From the NCBI GenBank assembly GCA_964247745.1, contig CAXTVT010000004.1, forward strand, positions 25,723-89,722: a DNA stretch of 64,000 nt. The letters run 5' to 3'. The notes under the pieces were generated by a model. The model saw only the letters and a list, made by a program, of their open reading frames with translations. It ran no database searches and had not been told where the DNA came from. This document shows, piece by piece, positions 17,372-25,901 of this stretch. Source of the stretch: RH-AL1 sp964247745 (GTDB lineage: Bacteria > Pseudomonadota > Alphaproteobacteria > Rhizobiales > Beijerinckiaceae). Each line of letters begins with the position of its first letter. Within the stretch, counting starts at the first letter, position 1. The position numbers and the translations under genes were made by a program.

Positions 17372-18357
17372 ATCGCAACGCCCTCACCGATGTCGCCGGC
17401 CTTCGCGTCGGCCACGCCGGCGACGCCCGCATCGCGTCCGGCGTCACCGTGGTGATCTTCGACGAGCCGGCGATGGCCTCGATCGCCGTCGCCGGAGGCG
17501 CGCCGGGGCTGCGCGACACCGCGCTGCTGGCACCGGGCATGAGCGTCGAGCGGATCGACGCCCTGGTGCTGTCGGGTGGATCGGCCTTCGGGCTCGACGC
17601 GCCCGGCGGCGTACAGGCCATGCTGCGGGCGCGAGGTCGAGGCCTGCGCGTGCGGGACGCCGCCGTTCCGATCGTGCCCGGCGCCATCCTGTTCGACCTG
17701 CTCAACGGCGGCGACAAGGCCTGGGGCGAGCAACCGGTGTACTGGCACCTCGGCCGTGCCGCAGCGGAGGCCGCCGGTCCGGAGGTGGCGCTGGGCAGCG
17801 TCGGCGCGGGGCTCGGCGCCACCACGGCCACAGGCAAGGGCGGCATCGGCACGGCGAGCGCCGTGACGCGGGCCGGCTTCGTCGTCGGCGCACTGGTGGC
17901 GGTCAACGCGCTGGGGTCCGCCACGATCGGCGACGGGCCGCATTTCTGGGCGGCGCCCTACGAACGTGACGGCGAGTTCGGCAATCTCGGCTGGCCGAGC
18001 CCGTGGCCGGTGGACGCACTCGCCCTCCACGTCAAGGGGGCCACCGATCCGGCGACCACGATCGGCCTCGTCGCCACCGACGCCGCGCTGACCAAGGCGG
18101 AATGCCGGCGCCTGGCGCTCATGGCGCAGGACGGCCTCGCCCGCGCGCTGCGGCCGGTCCATGCCGCGATGGACGGCGACACGCTGTTCGCCACCGCCAC
18201 CGCGCGGGCCGAGTGCACACCGGATGCCGCGGACCTGGTCGAACTCGGCACGATCGCCGCCGATTGCGTCGCCCGCGCCATCGCCCGCGGGGTGTACGCG
18301 GCGACGGCGCTGCCCTTCGCCGGCGCGCAGCGTAGCTGGCGGGACATGTGGCGGTGA
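17368..18357 (+). CDS. P1-family peptidase (DmpA/L-aminopeptidase-esterase type)
   Basis: GTG 17368 overlaps the serB stop. The 329-aa protein matches self-processing N-terminal-nucleophile peptidases of the DmpA group: LTDVAGLRVGHA at the N-terminus, VLSGGSAFGLDAPGGVQ, and a processing region TTIGLVATDAALTK in which a Thr would become the nucleophile. Family members cleave N-terminal D- or L-amino acids or beta-peptides; the natural substrate is rarely known. The signal peptide is absent, so it should act in the cytoplasm. Confidence 0.88.
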   Translation: MNRNALTDVAGLRVGHAGDARIASGVTVVIFDEPAMASIAVAGGAPGLRDTALLAPGMSVERIDALVLSGGSAFGLDAPGGVQAMLRARGRGLRVRDAAVPIVPGAILFDLLNGGDKAWGEQPVYWHLGRAAAEAAGPEVALGSVGAGLGATTATGKGGIGTASAVTRAGFVVGALVAVNALGSATIGDGPHFWAAPYERDGEFGNLGWPSPWPVDALALHVKGATDPATTIGLVATDAALTKAECRRLALMAQDGLARALRPVHAAMDGDTLFATATARAECTPDAADLVELGTIAADCVARAIARGVYAATALPFAGAQRSWRDMWR

Positions 18358-18426
18358 TGTGCGGCTGCCGGCAGACTCCGAGGCCGTTCGGCTCTATATG
18401 CCGTGCCATCCGCAGCAACCCTCCGC

Positions 18427-19230
18427 ATGACGTCCTCCGCTCCTCCTGCCACACGCACCACCGCCCGCGCGCTGCTCCTCGGCGATCGCATCGACGCGTC
18501 GGGATTGGAGCGGGCCGACATGATCTCCGTCAATCCGCTCGCCTTTCAGGCCGGCGCGTCGGGCTTCGTGGTGCTGTACCGCTTCGGTGTGGCTGTCGCC
18601 GTCGGCCTCTCGCCGCTGGAGGAGGAGGACGTGCTGAAGCAGCTGCGTGCCCGCCTCACCGGCCCGCACGCCCACGTCGACGACGAGACCGCCGTGCTGG
18701 AGGTGGCGCCCGAGGGCGAGGACCGCATCCCGCCCGGCGGCGCGATCGCGCTGCGCGACCTCACGCCGCCGCGGCTCCTGGTGGTGGCCGATGCCCTCGC
18801 CAAGAGCGTGTCCCTCGGCCGCGACGAGCGCGAGGTCAACGCCGTGTTCGACGTGATCGAGCCCTTCGCGGCACGGCTTTTCGAGCGGGGACGCACGCCG
18901 CGCAGCCGCCGCTCGATGCTGAAGCTGATCGGGCAGACCCTGCTGGTGCAGCACCGCGTCTCGGGCCGCGTCGCGGTCGAGGAGAAGCCCGACGTGCTGT
19001 GGGACCGCCCCGACCTCGAGCGGCTCTACGCCCGGCTCGAGGACGAGTACGAGCTGAAGGAGCGCGCCGGCACGCTGAAGCGCAAGCTTGACGTCATCGC
19101 CGAGACGGCGCGGGCCATGACCGACATCATCGACGCCGACCGCGCCCACCGGCTCGAGATCCTGGTGGTGGTGCTGATCACGGCGGAGATCCTGCTGACC
19201 ATCGGCCAGATCGTGCTGTGGCGGCACTGA
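18427..19230 (+). CDS. RMD1/DUF155-family membrane protein
   Basis: ATG 18427 gives 267 aa. The protein belongs to the RMD1/YagE family: ISVNPLAFQAGASGFVVLYRFGVAV near the N-terminus, REVNAVFDVIEPFA, the charged coiled segment LYARLEDEYELKERAGTLKR and a single C-terminal transmembrane helix (LEILVVVLITAEILLTIGQI). Eukaryotic members are mitochondrial inner-membrane proteins involved in translation or sporulation; bacterial members are uncharacterised. The 3' end is convergent with the HAD gene. Confidence 0.85.
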   Translation: MTSSAPPATRTTARALLLGDRIDASGLERADMISVNPLAFQAGASGFVVLYRFGVAVAVGLSPLEEEDVLKQLRARLTGPHAHVDDETAVLEVAPEGEDRIPPGGAIALRDLTPPRLLVVADALAKSVSLGRDEREVNAVFDVIEPFAARLFERGRTPRSRRSMLKLIGQTLLVQHRVSGRVAVEEKPDVLWDRPDLERLYARLEDEYELKERAGTLKRKLDVIAETARAMTDIIDADRAHRLEILVVVLITAEILLTIGQIVLWRH

Positions 19231-19245
19231 GCGGCGCCGGTCGAG

Positions 19246-20010
19246 CTACGTTTCCAGGATCCATTCCGCCGCCGCAGCGAGGTCGTCGAATACCGCCGTC
19301 GGCGCCGGCTCGATCTTCGTCTCGTCGCCCGCCTTGAACTTGCCCGTGCGTACCAGCACGCCGGCCATCCCGGCGTCGAGCGCGCCGCCGACATCGCCTT
19401 CGACGTCGTCGCCGATCATCATCGTTTCGCCCGGCTCGGTGCCGAGGCTGGCGCGCGCGGCCTCGAAGAAGGCACGCGCGGGCTTGCCGATCACCTCGGC
19501 CTCTCGACCGCCGGCGTATTCCAGCGCGGCGACGAAGGGGCCGGCATCGAGGCTGGGCCGGCCGTCGCCATCCTGGAACACGCGGTTTTTCGCCAGCGCC
19601 ATCAGCGTGGCGCCGTTCTCCAGCGCCCGCAGCGCGGCGTTGAGCGCCGCGTAGGTGAAAGCCTCTCCGGCGTCGCCGACCAGGACGACGTCGGCGCGCC
19701 CGCTCTCGTCGTGGGCAGGGAAATCCTCGACGAGACTGGGGTGCACCAGAAGGTGCGGCACGCGGCGGTCCAGCACGTGACGCGCGGCGAAGGCGGGGGT
19801 GAAGATGTCGTCGGGCCCGGCCGCGATGCCGAGACGTTTCAGCTTCTCGACCAGGGCGCGGCGCGGGCTGCGGGTGGTGTTGGTGAGGAAGCGCACGGCG
19901 ACGCCGGCCTCGCGCAGGCGACCCAGCGCTTCGACCGAACCGGCGATGGCCTCATCGCCGGTGAAGACCACGCCGCCGAGGTCCAGCAGAACACCCGCGT
20001 ATCGCGCCAT
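19246..20010 (-). CDS. HAD-superfamily hydrolase, LHPP-like subgroup
   Basis: Start ATG 20010 is preceded by AAGGAG. The 254-aa protein is a HAD class IIA phosphatase: LLDLGGVVFTGD, FLTNTTRSPR, KPARAFFEAA and MMIGDDVEGDVGGALDAGM. The first motif reads DLGG rather than DxDG, so the usual second aspartate is a glycine. In the LHPP-like subgroup this position is also non-Asp, which supports the placement. Human LHPP acts on phosphohistidine/phospholysine and pyrophosphate; the substrate here is unknown. It lies 28 bases downstream of the acyl-CoA ligase gene, probably in one operon. Confidence 0.85.
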   Translation of the reverse strand: MARYAGVLLDLGGVVFTGDEAIAGSVEALGRLREAGVAVRFLTNTTRSPRRALVEKLKRLGIAAGPDDIFTPAFAARHVLDRRVPHLLVHPSLVEDFPAHDESGRADVVLVGDAGEAFTYAALNAALRALENGATLMALAKNRVFQDGDGRPSLDAGPFVAALEYAGGREAEVIGKPARAFFEAARASLGTEPGETMMIGDDVEGDVGGALDAGMAGVLVRTGKFKAGDETKIEPAPTAVFDDLAAAAEWILET

Positions 20011-20038
20011 GCCGTCTCCTTCCGTGGCTCCGCCGCCT

Positions 20039-21696
20039 TCACCCGTCGCCATCGGGCGCGCGATCGGCCAGGAGCCGCTCGCGCAGGACGTGCTTGAAGA
20101 TCTTGCCGGTGTCCGCGCGGGGCAGCGCGGCGAGGATGGCGATGCGTTCCGGCACGCGCTGCGAGCGCAGCGCGTCGCGGATCGCCTCCGGCGTCAACCC
20201 GGCGCCGGGCAGCGGCTCGACGCAGGCGCAGACGATGGCGCCGCCGTCCGCGGGCAGGCCGAGGACGGCGCAGTCGGCGACGCCGGGCAGCCCGAGGATG
20301 GCCGCCTCGATCTCCGCCGGCACCACCGTCTCGTCCCCGACCCGGATCAGGTCGCGGCCGCGGTCGTGCAGGAAGAGGTACCCGTCGGCATCGAGGTGGC
20401 CGATGTCGCCCGCGGTGACGAGGTCGCCGCGGCCGATGGCGGCGCGATCGGCGTCACGCCCCTGGTAGGTGAAGCGGTGCAGGCTGTCCGAGCCGGCGTA
20501 GATCGTGCCGGACTCGCCCGCCGGCAGCGGCTGGCCTGCGTCGTCGAGCACGGCGAGGCTGACGCCCGGCAGCGCGCGGCCGACGCTGCCGGGATGGCTC
20601 GCGGCGTCGGCGCTGTCGGCCAGCGTCAGCAGCCCGGTCTCGGTCGACCCGTAATATTCGTGGACGATCGGCCCCCAGGTCGCGATGGCCTCGGCCTTGA
20701 GCGCCGGCGGGCAGGGCGCCGCGCCGTGGACGACGTGGCGCAGCGAGCCGACATCGTGATGCCGCGCCCCGGGCAGGCGCAGCATCCGCACCATCATCGC
20801 CGGCGAGAGGTGGACGTGGGTGACGCCGTGGCGCGCGATCAGCGCCAGCGCCGCTTCCGCCTCGAAGCGCGGCATCAGCACGATGTCGGCATCGGTGCCG
20901 TGCGCCAGCTTGGCGAAGGCGCGCGGCACGGAATGGGACATCGGGCCGGTGACCAGCGCCACGGCGCGGCCGGGCTTGTCGAAGCCGTAGACGCGGGCTG
21001 CCTTGGCCGACGCACCCGGGCGCGAGCCGGCCCGGCGCACGCCCTTGGGCCGGCCGGTCGAACCCGAAGTGTAGCCGAGCGAGGACGCCGCCTCTGCCGC
21101 CTCACCGTCGAGAGGTGGATGCCCGGCGAGCCAAGAGTCCCACGTGGGTTCGTCGCCCTCCGGCTTCTCGCCTGCGACGTAGGCCGGCGTCGCGGCGGCG
21201 ATCACGCGAAGGCCGGGCGGCAGGCTGCCGCGCAGCGGCGCCAGCAGGTCGAGGTGAGCCACCAGCGCCCGCGCCGACGCATCCTGCAGGACGAAGCGCA
21301 GGTCGTCCGCCGNNNNNNNNNNNNNNNNNNNNNNNNNNNNNNNNNNNNNNNNNNNNNNNNNNNNNNNNNNNNNNNNNNNNNNNNNNNNNNNNNNNNNNNN
21401 NNNNNNNNNNNNGCCACCAGCGCCCGCGCCGACGCATCCTGCAGGACGAAGCGCAGGTCGTCCGCCGCCATCTGCCGGTCGAGCGCCACCGCCGTGGCGC
21501 CGAGCAGCGCCGCCGCGCGCTGCGCCTCGAAGGCCACGATGTCGTTGTGCAGCAGCAGGGCCACCACGTCCCCGGCACGAATCCCAAGAACGGCCAAACC
21601 AGAGGCGGCGCGGCGCGCGCGCGCCTCCACGGCGGCGTGCGACCACGAAGCCGCGCCGGCGACGATCTTGGGCTCGCGGAGGGTCTCGCTCACCAT
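20039..21696 (-). CDS. AMP-dependent acyl-CoA synthetase/ligase, split by an assembly gap
   Basis: The gene reads from ATG 21696 to a stop at 20039-20041 but is interrupted by 100 N. The flanks of the gap carry the same 55 bases, so collapsing the duplicate and removing the N gives a continuous frame of 1503 bases and 500 aa. Motifs are AMP-binding GYTSGSTGRPKGV, HEYYGSTETG, GDIGHLDADGYLFLHDRGRD and the C-terminal Lys region PRADTGKIFKHVLRE. Such enzymes activate a carboxylate as acyl-AMP and then acyl-CoA. The substrate is unknown. The HAD gene follows closely, and an MFS permease is divergent. Confidence 0.85.
21258..21312. repeat. Left copy of a 55-bp duplicate flanking the gap
   Basis: These 55 bases are identical to 21413-21467. 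Together they bracket the run of N. An exact 55-base repeat at both contig ends is best explained as an unmerged contig overlap of k-mer length, not as a biological repeat. Confidence 0.9.
21313..21412. other. Assembly gap of 100 N
   Basis: Exactly 100 undetermined bases, the conventional filler for a gap of unknown size. The identical flanks indicate that no sequence is actually missing. The gap falls inside the acyl-CoA ligase gene and shifts its apparent frame. Confidence 0.97.
21413..21467. repeat. Right copy of the 55-bp duplicate flanking the gap
   Basis: Identical to 21258-21312. Translation of both copies on the minus strand gives the same residues (ADDLRFVLQDASARAL) of the ligase, once on each side of the gap. 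Confidence 0.9.
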
Positions 21697-21789
21697 GCGG
21701 CGCGCGTTGCAAGGGCCGCGCCCCTCCAACGCACGCCGCGCACGGCCAAGCTCTGCTATGGTCGCGCCGGAGACGGAGGGAGAACGGCC

Positions 21790-23028
21790 TTGGACAACGA
21801 TGCGGAGGCGAGCCCGCTGGCGCTGCTGCGCCCGCATGCCAAGCTGGTCGTCGCCTGCTTCCTCGGCTGGTTCCTCGACGCGTTCGATCAGGTCGCGCTG
21901 CTTTTGGTGCTGCCCGAGGTCGGCAAGCATTTCGGCGTGTCGTTCGCGGCGATGGGCCTGGTGCTGACGGCGCAGAGCGTCGGGCGCATCGCCGGCAACA
22001 TCGGGTGGGGCTGGCTCGCCGACCGCTACGGTCGCAAGCTCACCTTCATGATCGGCGTGGTGTGGTTCGCCGCCTTCTCCGGCATGACGGGCTTCGCCTG
22101 GTCCTACGCCGCGCTGATGGTGATCCAGTTCTTCTTCGGCATCGGCTTCGGCGGCGAGTGGACGGCTTCGGCCTCGCTGCTGATGGAGAGCGTGCCCGAG
22201 CGGGCCCGCAAGGTCGCCTCCTCGCTGATGATGGCCGGCTACGAGTTCGGCTTCTTCGCCGCGTCCGCCGCCAACGCGGTGCTGGTACCGCATTTCGGCT
22301 GGCGCGCGCTGTTCTTCGTCGGCATGGCGCCGGCGCTGCTCGCCATCTTCATCCGTCGCGGCATCGGCGAGAGTCCGGTGTGGCTGCGCGACCAGGAGCG
22401 TCGAACGCGCGAGACCCCCGGGTCGATGCCGGCCGCGCCGCGCTTCCGCCTGGATGCCGCCGGCTGGCAGGCCTGCCTGTTCATGGCGGCGCTGCAATTC
22501 CAGACCGCGGCGCTGTACTCGTTCTACCCCACACTGTTGAAGACGGTGCACAAGTTCGACGCGACCGGCATCTTCTACGCCGTCGCCGTCTATTCCTTGG
22601 GCTCGATCATCGGCAAGCTGACGATCGGCCAGATCGCGACGCGGATCGGCGAGCGCGCCACCATCTACGGCTGCCTCGCCGTCACGCTCGCCGGCATCGT
22701 GCCCTTCGCCGCCGCCTCCGGGCTGCCGGCGGTGCTCGCCACCGCCTTCGTCGTCGGCGGCTCGTCGTCCGGCGTGTTCGCCCTGGTGCCGGCCTACCTC
22801 TCGCCGCGCTTCGCCGACGCCGTGCGTTCGTTCGGCATGGGGTTGGCCTACGCGGTCGCCGCCGGCTGCCAGGCCGTCGCCGTCTACGTCGTGCCCAGGA
22901 GCGCCGACGCCGGCCTCGGCCTTCCCACCGCCATCGAGATCTTCGTCGCGATCAGCAGCGTCGCCGTCGCCGCCGCCATCCTGCGCCAGCCGCGTCACCT
23001 GCCCGGACGTGTCGAGGCGGGCGTCTGA
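21790..23028 (+). CDS. MFS transporter, organic-acid/sialate symporter-like
   Basis: TTG at 21790 follows GGAGGGAG at a suitable distance and gives 412 aa; no ATG or GTG lies closer to the first helix. The protein has about twelve transmembrane helices and MFS signatures: WFLDAFDQVALLLVLPEVG in helix 1, GRIAGNIGWGWLADRYGRK between helices 2 and 3, and GIGFGGEWTASASLLMES. The helix-1 pattern resembles aromatic-acid and sialate symporters. It is divergent from an acyl-CoA ligase, which would fit uptake and activation of an organic acid, but this is inference. Confidence 0.85.
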   Translation: MDNDAEASPLALLRPHAKLVVACFLGWFLDAFDQVALLLVLPEVGKHFGVSFAAMGLVLTAQSVGRIAGNIGWGWLADRYGRKLTFMIGVVWFAAFSGMTGFAWSYAALMVIQFFFGIGFGGEWTASASLLMESVPERARKVASSLMMAGYEFGFFAASAANAVLVPHFGWRALFFVGMAPALLAIFIRRGIGESPVWLRDQERRTRETPGSMPAAPRFRLDAAGWQACLFMAALQFQTAALYSFYPTLLKTVHKFDATGIFYAVAVYSLGSIIGKLTIGQIATRIGERATIYGCLAVTLAGIVPFAAASGLPAVLATAFVVGGSSSGVFALVPAYLSPRFADAVRSFGMGLAYAVAAGCQAVAVYVVPRSADAGLGLPTAIEIFVAISSVAVAAAILRQPRHLPGRVEAGV

Positions 23029-23398
23029 GCCCGAGAGCCGCGCGTGGGCGCGGAGCAGGGTGAGATAGCGTGCGACGAGCTCGCCGCCGAGCGGCTGGCG
23101 CGCCGCTACGGCGAAGATGGGTCGTAGGCCGGCGTGCGGCACGGGCGAGGCAGGCATGGCGTGCTCTAAACGAGGCTCCGGCCGTCGCGACGCACGCGTT
23201 CGCGCGATCCCGCCTGAAGGCGACGGCGCGGTCGGCGTGGTGGCCGTTTCGCATCGGACATGGCCCACGAGGGTCGCCCGTCTTAGTCGGGCGATCGCAA
23301 TCGACCTGCGCACTTGATCAGGCCTGATCGGCGTGCCGCCTATTCAGCGGCGGCCCAAGCCGGCTTCATACGGTCCCGCGAACTGCTACAGCACGGCC
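23029..23398. other. Intergenic region without a convincing gene
   Basis: The 370 bases between the MFS gene and slyX hold only Arg-rich shadow frames. The single notable element is a perfect palindrome near the slyX end, listed separately. No promoter elements could be assigned with confidence. Confidence 0.5.
23316..23329. promoter_or_regulatory. Perfect 14-bp palindrome upstream of slyX
   Basis: GATCAGGCCTGATC reads the same on both strands and lies about 70 bases before the slyX start. It could be a repressor operator. Regulators of the FadR/GntR or MarR type bind short dyads, but no cognate gene is next to it, so the assignment is tentative. Confidence 0.35.
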
Positions 23399-23605
23399 AT
23401 GGATGATCTCGCCGGCCGTCTCGACGCTCTCGAAGAGCGCATCGCCCATCAGGACGCGACCATCGAGGACCTCAACGCGACGATCACCGCGCAATGGCGC
23501 GTGATCGACGGCTTGGCGCGCGAGATGGCGATGCTGACCGATCGCCTGCAGGATCTCGGCCCGCGCGAACCCGGCGCGCCGGAGCCGCCGCCGCCGCATT
23601 ACTAG
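23399..23605 (+). CDS. slyX: SlyX family protein
   Basis: The 68-aa product is almost entirely one coiled coil with heptad spacing (LAGRLDALEERIAHQDATIE, then DLNATITAQWRVIDGLAREM), followed by a proline-rich end PREPGAPEPPPPHY. This is the standard SlyX layout. SlyX is widespread in proteobacteria but its function is unknown. ATG 23399 gives the family-typical N-terminus. Confidence 0.88.
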   Translation: MDDLAGRLDALEERIAHQDATIEDLNATITAQWRVIDGLAREMAMLTDRLQDLGPREPGAPEPPPPHY

Positions 23606-23789
23606 CTCACGACAACGACATGCGATGTCCCTTTATCTTGGTGCCCGAAGGGTGAATGAGGGTTTAGGGAAACCTGTCCACCTTTGCTGACGGGCTTTGC
23701 ATTCCAGCAGCGAGCAACTCCTCATCCAACGCGTCGCGCCACCTTCCCCGGCAAGAGGAGAAGGAGCCCGCTTACTTCGGCCGCATTGT

Positions 23790-24080
23790 TCAAATATCGA
23801 TCGCGCCGGGTCCGGGCGGTGGGGTCGGGGCGGCTCCAAGCTTGCGCTCCAGATCGAGGAGGCGGCGCTCCAGCCGCTCGTTCTCGTCACGCGCCAGGGC
23901 GGCCATGCTCTTCACCGCCTCGAACTCGTCGCGCGAGACCACGTCCATCGCCGACAGCAGGCGCTCGACCTGGCCGCGCACCAGCGTCTCGACCTCGCGG
24001 CGCACACCGGACGCGAGCCCCGACGCATCGGTCATCAGGCGGGAGAAATCGTCGAATATGCGGCCGCCGGGCTGGGGCAT
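23790..24080 (-). CDS. UbiK/BMFP-domain accessory protein
   Basis: ATG 24080 is preceded by AGGAG. The 96-aa product begins GGRIFDDFSRLMTDASGLA and continues as a coiled coil (VVSRDEFEAVKSMAALARDE, then NERLERRLLDLERKLG) with a Pro-rich tail. This matches the BMFP/UbiK family; in E. coli UbiK is an accessory factor for ubiquinone synthesis and associates with membranes. No other ubi genes are nearby. Confidence 0.85.
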   Translation of the reverse strand: MPQPGGRIFDDFSRLMTDASGLASGVRREVETLVRGQVERLLSAMDVVSRDEFEAVKSMAALARDENERLERRLLDLERKLGAAPTPPPGPGAIDI

Positions 24081-24356
24081 GGGAACGCTCCTGAGGGCCG
24101 AGGCTCGGCCTGACGAGGATGTGGCGGCTTTGCGGCGTCCGCGCAAGCGAGAGCGCCGACGCGTGTCGAATGGCGTCGCCTCATGCGCGGCATCTCTGCA
24201 ACAAGGGACGACTAAGCTCCTGCGATGACGGCATTTTAGGCTGCGATGCCCGTTTCCGCCGCAGTTCCAACCGGCGCGAAGCAACCTGCCCACGAAATGC
24301 CGTTGTTGGAATCGCGCGATCGATGACAGCGTCGTGACAGCCTCACGGAGCCCGTC

Positions 24357-25187
24357 ATGAAACGATCGCTTCTCGCCACGACCGCGCTGCTGACGGCCTT
24401 GGCGTCCGGCGCCCATGCGGCGAGCGTGCTCCAGCCGGGCGGCACGCTCGGCGTCGCGGCCGGCGCGCCGCTGCCCGAAGGCGTGTTCTTCAACAACATC
24501 TCCTCGCTCGGCAATCGCGACGGCACCGTGGCCAAGACCGAGATCAACCTGACCGCCGTCGTCTGGTCGACGCCCTTTTTCTTCTACCGGACGCGTCTCG
24601 AGTTTCTCTACCTGGCTCCGACCGTCGCGACGACGAACACCGCGCAGGATCGCTTCTTCGTCAATCCGCAGCTCCTCGGCGCCTATCTCGCCCATGATTT
24701 CGGCGCCGGCTTCAACGCCAGCTATTTCGCCGGCGTGCGCGCCGCCGAAACCTCGTCGCCGCTGTTCAAGCAGAGCTCGTTCGAGCAGCGCGGGGCGGCG
24801 AGCTACACCGGCAACGGCTTCGACATCACGGTCGACGTGATCAACGGCCTCTACACGTCGCGGACCATCTACGCCAACTGGATCAACGTCGACATCACCG
24901 CGACCAAGAAGTTCAACAAGTTCGAGATCGGCGGCGTCGCCTTCGGCTCGTCCGACCTGAACTCGCCGACGGGGTTCGCCTACAAGCGCGTCGGCCAGAT
25001 CGCGGCCGGCGGTCTCGTCGGCTACAATTTCGGCGCCTTCACGCTGCAGGCCATGGTGACCCGCGACGTCACCACCCACAATTACACCGGCAAGGAGACG
25101 CGCGGCTGGATGCGCGTCATCGTCCCGCTCTACGTCGCGCCGCAGGCGCCGCAAGCTCCGATCGAGCCGATCCGCGCCCGCTACTGA
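24357..25187 (+). CDS. Outer-membrane beta-barrel protein (phenol-degradation MetA-like)
   Basis: The 276-aa product has a signal peptide (LLATTALLTALASGAHA) and then alternating hydrophobic strands rich in aromatic residues (VWSTPFFFYRTRLEFLYLAP, AHDFGAGFNASYFAGV). This resembles the putative MetA-pathway/SphA-type outer-membrane family, sometimes linked to uptake of hydrophobic substrates. It ends with a Pro/Ala-rich segment. Its last seven bases overlap the stop of the LmbE gene on the opposite strand. The substrate is unknown. Confidence 0.75.
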   Translation: MKRSLLATTALLTALASGAHAASVLQPGGTLGVAAGAPLPEGVFFNNISSLGNRDGTVAKTEINLTAVVWSTPFFFYRTRLEFLYLAPTVATTNTAQDRFFVNPQLLGAYLAHDFGAGFNASYFAGVRAAETSSPLFKQSSFEQRGAASYTGNGFDITVDVINGLYTSRTIYANWINVDITATKKFNKFEIGGVAFGSSDLNSPTGFAYKRVGQIAAGGLVGYNFGAFTLQAMVTRDVTTHNYTGKETRGWMRVIVPLYVAPQAPQAPIEPIRARY

Positions 25188-25900
25188 GCCGCCTCGACGC
25201 GGAAGCTCTCGAGCCGGCCGGTCTCGGACACCTGCGCGCGGGCTGCGTCGAAGCCGCCGTACTGGAAGCCGAGCTGGCTGCGGTACGCCGCCACGGCGTC
25301 GAGCTTGGCGTCGAGCTCGGCATCGTCGAGCGCGACCGTTTCGGCCGCGAGCGACTCGAGCCGGGATAAGAACGGGCTCGGCAGTGGCGAGGGCCGTGCC
25401 GCGTAGGGATGATCGAGCCACCAGCGGATCGGCCTGTCACAGCCCGCCAGCGCGATGACGACGGCACCGTGATCGACGTGCGCGCCGACCGCCTGGGGCG
25501 CGAGCACGAGGTCGGGCTCGATCTCGGCGATCAGCGCGCGCAGGGCGGGTGCGAGGCGCGCGACGATATCATCCTCCGGGCTCGGATCGGCGAACAGCGC
25601 CGTGGCCGAGCGATAGCCGCGATGCGGCGCCTCGACGAACGGCAGCCACCGGGTCTCCGCGCCGAGGCATGCGCAGGCCGCCGCATCCTCGTCGCGGCGC
25701 AGCGCCATGTAGTCGATGTCGGCGGCGAGCCCCTTGTCGAGCTGGCAGGCGAGCGCGAAGCCCTGCGGGTCGGGCACGCTCGCGGTGAACGTCGTCGCCA
25801 CGATCACCCGCCACTCCGCCCGCGCCAGCCGCGCCAGCGTGCCGCCGGCCGAGAACACGGCATCGTCGAGATGCGGCGAGATCGCCAGCGCGGTCGGCAT
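25181..25900 (-). CDS. PIG-L/LmbE-family zinc deacetylase
   Basis: The 239-aa protein has the zinc motif SPHLDDAVFSAGG (HxDD) near the N-terminus and the second metal site GAHVDH. These enzymes remove N-acetyl groups from GlcNAc-containing glycosides, for example GlcNAc-inositol in mycothiol synthesis (MshB) or GlcNAc-PI in eukaryotes. It starts one base after the stop of the upstream GT4 gene. It is the last gene of an eight-gene minus-strand unit that begins with an inositol-phosphate synthase, which makes a deacetylated amino-sugar-inositol intermediate plausible. Confidence 0.88.
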   Translation of the reverse strand: MPTALAISPHLDDAVFSAGGTLARLARAEWRVIVATTFTASVPDPQGFALACQLDKGLAADIDYMALRRDEDAAACACLGAETRWLPFVEAPHRGYRSATALFADPSPEDDIVARLAPALRALIAEIEPDLVLAPQAVGAHVDHGAVVIALAGCDRPIRWWLDHPYAARPSPLPSPFLSRLESLAAETVALDDAELDAKLDAVAAYRSQLGFQYGGFDAARAQVSETGRLESFRVEAAQ

Positions 25901-25901
25901 C

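Noticed and set aside
21258..21467. A true tandem duplication or mobile element around the N gap
   Set aside because: The repeats are exactly 55 bases, end precisely at the N run, and removing one restores a single open frame, which fits an assembly artefact.
22952..23254. Minus-strand frame of 100 codons between the MFS gene and slyX
   Set aside because: It overlaps the end of the MFS gene and is dominated by Arg and Ala, typical of a shadow frame in GC-rich DNA.
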